Shown piece by piece: positions 50,601 to 60,756 of a stretch of 64,000 nt of DNA (positions are counted from its first letter, which is position 1; every line of letters starts with the position of its first letter). Source of the stretch: Beroe forskalii. Taxonomy: Eukaryota; Ctenophora; Nuda; Beroida; Beroidae. The notes beneath the pieces were generated by a model that worked only from the letters and a program-made list of their open reading frames with translations, was not told the origin of the DNA and searched no databases. Made by a program: the position numbers and the translations under genes. Location of the stretch: contig WFMF01000142.1 in the NCBI GenBank assembly GCA_011033025.1, forward strand, positions 62,001 through 126,000. The letters run 5' to 3'.

Positions 50601-50702
50601 GGTTTATGTTCGAAGCTACATTCGAAAGATCCGTGCTGCGACTTAGAAGCATCGCATCCTCAAATCTCATTTATTGCAGAAGCCATTTCCTGGCTCTTCG
50701 AC

Positions 50703-50822
50703 AACATCACATTTAAATCGCTGATACGGCGTTGATCAGCGCCGAATCGGTGCTTATTGGACCCGATAGGCGCCTATTGGCGCCTTTAGGCGCCGATTCA
50801 GTTATTTAAATAAATGTGATTT
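50703..50822. mobile_element. ~120-bp palindromic MITE
   Basis: Ends ATCACATTTA / TAAATGTGAT are inverted copies, followed inward by an imperfect match over about 30 bp. The middle is rich in GGCGCC blocks (GATAGGCGCCTATTGGCGCC). No coding sequence. Superfamily and target duplication not set. Confidence 0.6.
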
Positions 50823-51288
50823 TGCCAGCTCTTCTGCCTGCAAACATGCCCAACAGCCAAATAACTAAATAAAGTAATAAAATAGTACCATACAGAGCGG
50901 TAATATTCTAACAACTCAACAGTCAAAGTAACGAAATAACTTACACCAAATAGAAATTAAGAAATTACACAAAATTTAGACGAATTCCAGGCAAGTAGTG
51001 AATAAAATACCCCAAATAATAACTAATAAACTAAACCCATTGGATAACAACGAACTGGAGACTTTGCCTCACGGAAGGTAAACATTGGCTAACACACAAT
51101 TTTATGTTGATTACGCAAATACACCTACAATTACTCAATTACAAAGTTACATGGGGCTGTTATGTACGTGTTTCATGAAAAGTCTGGAATATTCCTGTGT
51201 AACTTACTATAAAATATAGAGTATTAAAGTGTTATTATAGCTCCTACTCTTATCGACTACTACTAAAAGTGGGGTGGATCTGCGAGGG

Positions 51289-51431
51289 ATCCAGCTAGTC
51301 CCTCATGGAAAGGGGGCGCCACCCCCAGCAAGTTCCCCATGTGAAGTTGGCGCCACCCCCGGTCAGTCCCCCATGTGAAGGGGGCGCCGCCCCCAGCTAG
51401 TCCCCAATGGGAAGGGGACGTCACCCCCAGC
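51289..51431. repeat. GC-rich tandem repeat, about four units of 35-37 bp
   Basis: Units of the form AGCTAGTCCCxCATGxGAAG then GGGGCGCCxCCCCC; the second part is a short palindrome. Stands out in AT-rich surroundings. Confidence 0.85.
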
Positions 51432-54400
51432 ATCTGCTGTTTTCCCTTGAATACCTGGTTATTTTATAGTACTATTAATGAAGAAGCGATTGGAATGTTG
51501 GTCAAGAAGGTGCCATGAAGATAAACAAACCCCTCTAGAAACACAGGATCGCAATCCTATTGATGGAGGGGCGTCAAAAGGAAATGTGACGCGACACTAT
51601 TTCATGCTGACAAACTTTAATTTTGATTATTATTGCAAAACAAATTTTCTTTTAATTTGTCTCACAAAGAAGTCGATTATCGGTACCCTTAATCTCAGAT
51701 TGGTTTGTTCATAACGTTCGAACTACTGACCTAAACTTGAAAACATGCCAATCAAACGCAAGGAAAATATCATAACCACAAGTCAAAGCTCCGATATTTC
51801 ACTCGCTCGCTCCGTTATCAGATAAATAGAGTATATTGTTGCAGCGCATGATGCTTCAGGAGCCAATCAGAACTTGAAATTAGAATCCCACCCCTGGGAT
51901 TGGTTGCATGGGATAGGGGTAGCATTTATTTAACTAGACATAGAGCACTAAGAATCTAATAATCATCGAATACTATTGGTTGGAAGTGGAAGTGTTGATG
52001 TGATAATGCAAAATAACAAATTGGACATTTTCCAAGATATTTTTTACTAAAATTGAGATTTACTCGAGTGTCTATTGAAAAGTTTTCAAATGAAAAGGAA
52101 GAGTTAGAATTTTAGCCCTGACTCCATGCTCAATGGACAATGACCATTTTCACACATAAATTCATTCCGACCGTGGAGTTAAAATGAAATATGATGATGC
52201 GATTGGCACACTAGTAGGAACTGGCTAACAATTATAAGCTATATCAATGAATCATTAAATCCCCATTAACTGGAGAGTAGAGATATATTGGAGAAAGAGC
52301 GCAAGTAATAAAGGGGTGATTTCACCAACTCGTACTCTCACACACTCATAATAAGAGTGGTATTCCGCATTGGTCCCACCCACAGTTTCGGCCGGGGGTT
52401 TGAGTGCGGTTCAAGGACGCTCGCGTTTAAGAATTTAGAGCAGTACTGGTCCCAGACAAACTTTTAGGGTTCAAAGGACGCTCGTTCGATGTAGAATCTT
52501 CGATGGTATCGGTTTATAATCTCCCAGACGTCCAGTACCAGGCCAGTCTTAGCTGTCACGTTAACTACTTATTATCCTGCCCACAAATGAGACTTTCGGC
52601 TCGAATATCAAATTTAGTTCTGACAGTAAACGTAGGATTTAGAGGCAGGAATGAGACAGGGTTCGAATTAAGTAAAGAGCTTCGTTATGACGGTTAAAGA
52701 CTTGGTTTAGCTGGTTGATAGAATTCTCTGGGTGCGTGGGATTCAAAAACCACTATGTCTGTAAAATCTCTTCAGAAGCCTCCTTTTATAGAGCTAATGT
52801 TACTGTGAAGAACACTCAATATCGATAAACACAAAACTTCCGTAAATGCTTAAACGCTGTCTCCCACTAAATCACTGTGAAAATCCAGACTGTCATTTTG
52901 AACGTGACAAGGCTCAAACTTGCATTTGATATTCAGAACTGCAAACTAAAGAACTGTAGTATGAAGCCATGGGAAAGCCAGGCTAATTTACAACTTCTTC
53001 TACCCAGCCCCCCGAAGTTTTAGTAAAAATATTCACTTGTAATTGAACAATGATGTAGGAGAAAATTGTCTGATTTTTTCTTTAACCAAACTCAAGATGT
53101 CTAAAAGTTTGCAAGAAACGAATACTCAAAAGCATATATTCGCGTTCGCGCAGCTGTGTAAAACGTCCAATAATGACTAAATTCAATGACCTTACATTTA
53201 CCACAAAGCACCAAGGAACTGTCAAACGGCGAATTCTACTCACTTTCTTCAATCTGAAGTAGTTGAATAAAATGGTAGAATGATTAAATTTCAACACTTA
53301 CCCGCCGGTCCTATGGCATTATTGGCACATATATTGATTATTTACCGTACAGGCGACATGAAATCCCGTTGAAAACAAGCGACACATGAACCGGCAGAGT
53401 TCATTGGAGGTTGGAGGAGGTGGGAAGTCCACTTGGAAACCAACGTTTCCATTTATAATAGCAGTAGAATAAACTAACAGTTTTCCATCGAGCAACTCTT
53501 TTTATTAAACGAAAAAGTGCACTCTAGTTATAGGATGCATGGAATTGCCGTGCTCCTTTATGAAGCTGAGTTTTGTAGCACTACACTCCAGCTGGAGTAA
53601 GAGTCGGAGAGAACACTGAAGAGCCAATTAACAAGGGTGAAATAGATCTACAGCTATAATTGGTGACACTCCAATCATCAAACCGACCTTTTTAAGTTGT
53701 AGTTGCAATTAAATTGATCAATAGCAACATAAATTTCTCGGCTCGTGAAACGTGCAACTCATAAATATCGCCCCTCTCCAATATCTCTCCCCTAAAAGCG
53801 CTTCTTACGGCACAGAAGATTGCAACCAACTCTCGGAACAGCGACACAAACAAAACCAATACCTCGAGAAGAAACCCATTGAAAAGTCGATGAGAAGCAA
53901 ATTAAATGGAGCATGCGATGATATGATGAATTAAGATAACATTTGCCGTTGCATATTATAAAACCATTGCTAATATATATCCCACCGAGCACGTTAATGG
54001 ATGAATCATACGATTCTGAGGCTCAGGTCACATTCCCCTAATATAGAGGCTCTGACAACTCATAGGCGGGCGAGAATGACGTCTTTATCAGGGTTTAAAG
54101 TGGAGCGGAGACGGGGATTAGTCGTCTGTTGTTCTGGCGTGACGGTGAGATTTACCTCCAAGAACATTGCGGCAATTTGGCAGGCAGGGAGCCGTGACCT
54201 GGAACCCCTATTCGAATATAGGAAGGTTCAGGGGAGGGGTGAAGAGAGGAGGAAGATGAGAGAAAACGAGCTGTATAGGGTGATTTCGTTTTATCGGAAC
54301 CATTATCATTCGAGAGACAGTTTGGAGATGGCAAGCAAGCGCAAAAATAGGTAAATGGTCAATTCAGCGGATTAATTATCATTCGTGGAGCGGTAAAAAT

Positions 54401-55437
54401 TACAAGATTTAACGAAAACTTTTCGAAATAAATTGTACCATGCCCAAGTCATAGAAGCCGTACTAAGACATTTTATTTCTCAAAGAATCGAAAAACTTGT
54501 ATAGGATTTCAGGAAACGTTAACTTTAATTAAAAAGTAAAACTGCGAGTAGGTTTTTCGAGTGGCGAAATCAAAGAGAACCTTGTGCCTGGCGTCCCCTG
54601 GCATTCCACTATCTAAATCTCAAGCGAGTATTAAGATGTTGTGTTATTCTTTGCTTAGCGTATAGATTTATACTTTGCAGTAATTTACTAAATCCAATTT
54701 ACTAATTTACTAATTTTCTGATTTGAGTTAAGTTAAATTTACCGTGTATTGTTATATATTTTTCGCAAAAGCCGTACATTTAGATGGAAAACAAATTGCG
54801 ACAAATAAAAGTAAAAGGAAACAATGCCCGGCGATTTTCCGTGAAATCACTGGCAATTTGCCATTCTCCAGTTTCTAGCTTTCAAATAACGCTTCTAGCA
54901 CTAGGCCTGACTACTTTTATAGAATTTCCGTCTAATCGCACAAGTCGTATGATTCGTGACTGGTAAATGACATGTTTTTCTACCGGAAATACCTTCTGAT
55001 GCACGACACATCACACAGAACCAATACTCAGTGACTCGATGCTGCTCTGCGTTTAGTGGACTATAACACTGCAGCTTGATAGACTGGAAGTAATCTAGCA
55101 CTATAATTCCTGACAACAGTGACAACAACTATATAGTGTTAGAGAACCATTGTTTTAAAAACAGTGGAGTGATGAATGAATGGAAGTAGTCATAGTGACT
55201 GAAGTAGGATACCTGTATTCTCTCCATATCATAACTGTAGTGAATGTGATATCTGCATCATTGACAGGTGGTGGCCCATAACAATCAAGAGATTAGATAT
55301 CGAAATTATTCCGTGAAGGATATCAGATGATATAGTCAGGCATCTCAGGAACATTATTAATTACCAAGACAGCTGTGTCTTGAGGAGGTACTTAAGCTAA
55401 TCCCGAGCAGAGGGACACTATTTGCTAGGTACTAACT
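51432..55437. other. No gene fixed
   Basis: AT-rich with a CRE-like repeat copy at 54072. A 117-codon plus-strand frame at 54001-54354 overlaps that repeat and has no splice or poly(A) support. Nothing else recognised. Confidence 0.5.
54072..54110 (+). repeat. Copy 4 of a dispersed CRE-bearing sequence, CRE altered (TGACGTCTTTATCAGGGTTT)
   Basis: Reads CGAGAATGACGTCTTTATCA then GGGTTTAAAGTGGAGCGG. One base changed in the CRE. Confidence 0.5.
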
Positions 55438-55505
55438 GTTACCATGGTAACGTGGTAGGTACTAACTGTTACCATGGTAACGTGGTGCACGTGTAATAGC
55501 ACGTG
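55438..55505. promoter_or_regulatory. Two perfect X-box-like palindromes plus a CACGTG inverted pair
   Basis: GTTACCATGGTAAC at 55438-55451 and 55468-55481, 30 bp apart in a tandem duplication (ACGTGGTAGGTACTAACT), followed by GTGCACGTG at 55484-55492 and its inverse CACGTGCAC at 55500-55508. A compact mixture of RFX- and bHLH-type sites. Confidence 0.6.
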
Positions 55506-55876
55506 CACCAGCTTCTGAGAGAAGTGCCACTTGTTAAGTACTTGAGAGCATGCCTCAGGTTCATATTGACTTCTAACATGCCCAGATATACACTGCATTC
55601 AATGAATTATACTCGTCAAATACTATCCCCCATACCCCCTTGTCCAGAACTAAGGACGTCTCCTACTCTCCTCATTCCACAATCGTACAAGAGCTAATGA
55701 GAAAATAATCAGCTAATGCTTTTAATTGAGAATATGATAAGAAAAGTTGGTCAGATGCAGCCAATGAACTACATGAAATAAATGAAGAATGCATTTGGAA
55801 TTTCAATATGACACAGCAAATGGCCAGGAACCAATTTGTGCGATGAAAGAGATTTTTAAAGGATTTAGAAATGAAA

Positions 55877-56598
55877 GCACTCAGATGAGGGAACACTCAG
55901 TTGAGGGAACATTCAGTTGAGGGAACACTCAGTTGTGGGAACACTAAGTTTAGGGAACACTCAGTTGAGGGAACACTCAGTAGAAGGAACAATCAGATAA
56001 GGGAACACTCAGCTGAGGGAACACTCAGTTGTGGGAACACTCAGTTGAGGATACACTCAGTTGAGGGAACACTCAGTTTAGGGAGCACTCAGTTGAGGGA
56101 ACACTCAGTTGAGGGAACACTCAGTTGAGAGAACACTCAGTTGAGGGAACACTCAGTAGAAGGAACAATCAGATAAGGGAACACTCAGTTGTGGGCACAC
56201 TCAGTTGAGGAAACACTCAGTTGTGGGAACACTCAGTAGAAGGAACAATCAGTTAAGGGAACACTCAGTTGTGGGCACACTCAGTTGAGGAAACACTCAG
56301 TTGAGGGAACACTCAGTTGAGGGAACACTCAGTTGAGGGAACACTCAGTTGAGGGGACACTCAGTTGAGGGAATACTCAGTTGAGGGACTTCACTTAGTT
56401 GAGGGAACACTCAGTTAAGGGAACACTCAGTTGAGGGAACACTCAGACGAGGGAACACTAAGTTGAGGGAATACTCAGTGGTGGGAACAATAAGATGAGG
56501 GAACACTCAGTTGAGGGAACACTCAGTTTAGGGAACACTCAGTAGAGGGAACACTCAGTTAAGGGAACACTTAGTTGTGGGAACACTCAGTTGTGGAA
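55877..56598. repeat. Minisatellite, 16-bp unit GTTGAGGGAACACTCA
   Basis: About 45 units with GTTGTGGG, GTAGAAGG and GATAAGGG variants. A few larger patterns recur, such as AGTAGAAGGAACAATCAG before a GATAAGG or GTTAAGG unit, which shows duplications of several units. The 75-codon frame at its start is an artefact. Confidence 0.95.
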
Positions 56599-59500
56599 AC
56601 CCCTCCCTAAACAGTTTATACTCCCTTCCTTTATCAACAACGAAGCTGTGCGAATGGCAGTGAAACTATACAAAGCCCTGCGCTCACAAGTCACTTCGAA
56701 CTCAAAGCCATGTCTTGTCATGTTCAGTTCTTTAGTTCTTTAATTTTAGTTAAACTTAATGGCACAGAACGAAAATAAATGAAACGGGGAACAATTTCGT
56801 CGTATCAACTGCGGCTTCATGGCACTATACAAAGGGTCCACAACTTGAGAAAATTATCTTTTTTCTATGAATCTTTTATATGGTTTACGGGTGAATTCAT
56901 TTCAATTTCATGGAACCACCGTCCACCAACTTTGATCGAGTGTTGGCCAATGGCCAGGTATAGAATTATAATTTGTGAGCAGTGATGGTAGTTGGAAACT
57001 ATATAAACATCGCAGGACAAAGGTAATAAGATGTCTTTGTTGCTAAATAGGATATATTGTGCAATGATTAGAGCTGCATTGTCTTCAACAATTCATGTAA
57101 TTGCGGCATTATAATATTAAAATGGTAAAATTGCCCATAATAATTAGCGCCGGGAAGAATAGACTCATTTGAAACTCATTGCGAGAAATGGCGGTTAGTG
57201 CGTTGAATAAACAGCACTTGCACGAGCCACAGCAGTGGTGATTGGCAAATTGTTGAAATTGCTCTGTGTAGTGAATACACAGGAAATTCTGAAATTCACG
57301 CAGTTTTATCCTTCCTAAAAGTCGAATTAATACATTGAATGCAACCCAAAAATATGAGTTCATTTGAACAGGGCGCACGATGTGAGAAGCAGAAAAATAT
57401 GAATATGGAAGCTTAGATCCCCACCAAAAACACAGTTGTTTGGGGAAGTCAATGTTTTCTCAAATTATTCAATGATAAACTCCAGTAAAACGGAGCTATC
57501 ATTGCACGTGACAGTAATTGACGGGTAATTGGATAATTGGTGTCACGATCGCATTGATGTCGACTAATTAAACAGAGTAATGGACGATTTTTATAAACAT
57601 CATTTAGTCGTAGCACACATCAATAAATGATGCATTTATTTCATGCTCTCAGGGCGGTAAAACATCAAAGACCCCAGAAATATGGGAGTACATTTAAACT
57701 ATCACTTTAAACCCAAAGTTTTAATAGGGAGAACTCAAATAAGAAGAGCCAGAGCTTAGGAACACTCCTGAGTCCGAAATCCTCAAATTAATACCAGCAA
57801 AATGAATATATCATTTATCAAACATCAAAGTAATTTAAATAATTATAACAGATTCATTGCAATTTACAGAACAGCTAAAGCTTATTTTAATTTTGACTTT
57901 CGAATAAGTTTTTCCAGCAAACTTGGGTGTTCACTGTTCATATATGATACCCTCACGATCACTAGAATAATACATTTACATTTAAACAGCCAACAGGGCC
58001 AGGAAATTCAAAGTGGCACTAGAAAGCTAATAGAATGAGAAATCTAGAAAGCTAAATAAATACAAATCTAGAAATCTAGAAAGCAAACTAGCAGAATGAG
58101 AAATCTTGAAAGCTAGGAGCAGGTCGCATTTAAACGTACGAGTGAAGGGCTGAGTAAGTCACCGGACTCAAAATCACTGCCGAGCTCTGAGAGACACACT
58201 TCACTGTCAGAAGACCTGACAGCCAATCAGAGGCTGAGGAAAGCAAGGAGAACCAATTGGGAGCATGTACTGAGAACACGGAGCGGAGTCAGCCAATGAG
58301 AGAGGAAGAGGGATGTCACGTGGGATGAGTGAGAGGAAGGCCTGATGGCAGGTCCACAGGCTCGTGAACACTTGAACAGGCTCGTGAACACTGCCATGAT
58401 AGGAGCGGACAGCGGGGCACGCTCATATTCGGTTTATTGCTGCGAGGAAATAAAAGGCTCGTCTAACGAGCAAATATGGAAAGGAAAGAGAGAAGTTTCG
58501 TATGAGAATTGTGAGTTTGAATGCAACCTGAATTGAAAAGCTTTTAATTGAAGTGCAACCCAAAACATCAGGCAAAATCTCTGAAAGTTTAAACTTCAAA
58601 TACACGCATTAAATGTTTGTGAGACTGAGAGAACTGGGAAGGATCTTATGATGGAGCAAGGACCACCATTCCTGATAGAAAGTGTAGCGATGTGAGCAGA
58701 ATGAGAAAGGCAGGCGAAAGGCATGAACATCACAAAGATTGAGTTGGTTACAAACATAACCATACGGCACTTTTTTACTCAAAGTATTGCAAACTAGAAG
58801 AATGACACGGTGACAAAGTGACGAGAATCTGGAATCACAAAATTACGACGCAGCGCAAAACCAAAATGTAAACGAAAGAAATGACATTCCAACGGCCCTG
58901 CAACTTCAATTGCGAAAGCGCGCGGAATGCTCGACCAATGAGAGCGCGCGGTTGTTGAGAGAACCAATCAGAGCAAAGGAACGCACTTGGTTCCCACGGT
59001 TATAGTTGATCTGATGTCGCAGTGACTGAACGTCACAGGAACATGTTTTGTAATGCCATACACTTTAGCTTTAGATGTACAGGGCCAATGTAAGAATGTA
59101 CAATGTACAATGCGTAGATGCAGAGGATTTACTGATTGGGCTTGGGGCTACTCCCCAAATGTTCCCACGCTACCCTGTCAATCATTGAGCTCCCATGTGC
59201 GCAGTTGTCCGGCAGCCGTACTGTGTACTATTTCGCTTACTTTTCTGACGAAATCGGAAATGGATTTGTTCCACGCGTCATAAACCAACAGATCAACTGA
59301 TCGTCGGATTGTCGGAACCATGTGCGATCCCCCGACCCCCAATCAAGTTCCAAATAAGTCATAAAACTCCTGACTTCAAAACGAAATAAGTAGTATAATA
59401 TAAACAGAAGCATGGTAAGACTTTAATCAGTAAATCGCACAAAATTTTATGGATACTGCAGTTCTTTTTCTCTGTTCTGTTCTGCCCGAGATATTGTGCC

Positions 59501-60299
59501 CCAGGAATCCATGAAAAGATTACCAAATAACCGAAAATTTCATCGTATCAAACGAGGAAAATTGTATATTCTTGTTTGATCACAGCATCATAATCCTTCC
59601 CAAGTCCAATAATTACTCTTGATCGTGAATCAGGCAAGTTACAATTTATACTTGTCATAAGATATTCATATAGGGTGCAGTATCTCAGACACCGAATACA
59701 GAATATCAGACGCTACTGACAAATATTCATGCAGGTAACTTAAATCGTTGAATACTATTGATTCAAGTAGTGAAAGTATTAAAGAATTAACTGCTCCCAC
59801 GCTCTCAAGACAAAGCCTTTATATTAACCTTCTTCTGCAATGTTACGCAAGACGTTGGAAGAACCAATTTAAGCCTCCACAGTGAAGAAAGACAATTATG
59901 GTATGTATTCATGTCAAATTCCCAATTTACGGTAAAATGTTCCTGTCTAGACTGTGATTTAACCGATTATTTTGCAACTTTTTAACTCTGAATTTCTATT
60001 GTGGATTCTCGCTGTTTTAGCATTATAGCGGAGTAATTTGACTCCAGCAGCAGCTGTAAGGGATTACAATATAACCTTCTAACTTAATAACTATTAAATA
60101 ATTTAGAACACCTGACTACCTCCTATGATTTAATGGGGCAACTATTCATTTGCTGAGGGGGACTTCAAGTTCAGGAGTTACAGTTGTTCCATTCCCCTAA
60201 GTCACCCTTAAAAAGTTACAAGCAACTGTATCAGCAACCGGAGTAAATGAGTAAAAGCAACCGTATCAGCAGCCGACTGCTTCTGACTATCTCCCTAAA
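56599..60299. other. No gene fixed; CCAAT-box clusters
   Basis: CCAAT boxes with matching flanks at about 58212 (GCCAATCAGAGG), 58293 (GCCAATGAGAG), 58935 (ACCAATGAGAGCGCGCGG) and 58965 (ACCAATCAGAGC), and a CACGTG at 58318-58323. Such clusters occur in NF-Y-type promoters, but no transcript start could be tied to them. Confidence 0.4.
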
Positions 60300-60305
60300 T
60301 TTATT
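60300..60305 (-). promoter_or_regulatory. Poly(A) signal AATAAA for the 60.8-63.9 kb gene
   Basis: TTTATT on the plus strand, about 450 bases past the TGA at 60757. First canonical signal I noticed in the correct orientation after the stop. Alternative signals were not ruled out. Confidence 0.4.
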
Positions 60306-60756
60306 GTGACCCCATATTATGGTTCAAGTTTAGTCTCTGTGCTGTTCAACACAACATGTTTATCAACACTCATTTGAGCATTTGGAACATTTCCAACAGT
60401 TGCCAGATGAAATCAGATGCAGACCCGCTGACGCAAGCTGTGTCGGAAGGGTCATCAATGGACAACACCAACAGTCATAAGTCTATTGAGTGGAAAATCA
60501 GCTTATAAGAACTCAACTGTTCAAAAGTTTAGAACCGTTCCAGAGTGGATCATAATTCATATGCAAAATCCACCATGAGATTGAAAGAAAACGCTCTATT
60601 CATTATTCAGTCAACAAATTGTCCATTTGAGATCCTGTCACTCCACAACTCAAATGATACGCTCATGGTCTATTCGCAGAAATACTCCATCCACAATGGG
60701 CAGTGTCTAGAGCAGAGTAGCCGACTCAATGGACCTAAAGAACTGAACGCTGCCTC

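Larger units (their letters stand above)
43736..50702. other. Long stretch without a supported gene
   Basis: Holds GAGATGATAGT repeats at about 43895-43935, a CRE-bearing repeat at 46802, a CACGTG cluster at 47607, and two copies of an AATACGAGGCTGCAACCCAC-like block at about 49073 and 49248. Short frames (45936-46139 minus, 46920-47258 plus) were not convincing. Confidence 0.5.

Noticed and set aside
52640-52660. GGTTCGAAT as a tRNA B-box
   Set aside because: No matching A-box or cloverleaf around it.
54001-54354. 117-codon plus-strand frame
   Set aside because: Overlaps a copy of the dispersed CRE-bearing repeat; no acceptor, donor or poly(A) signal fits.
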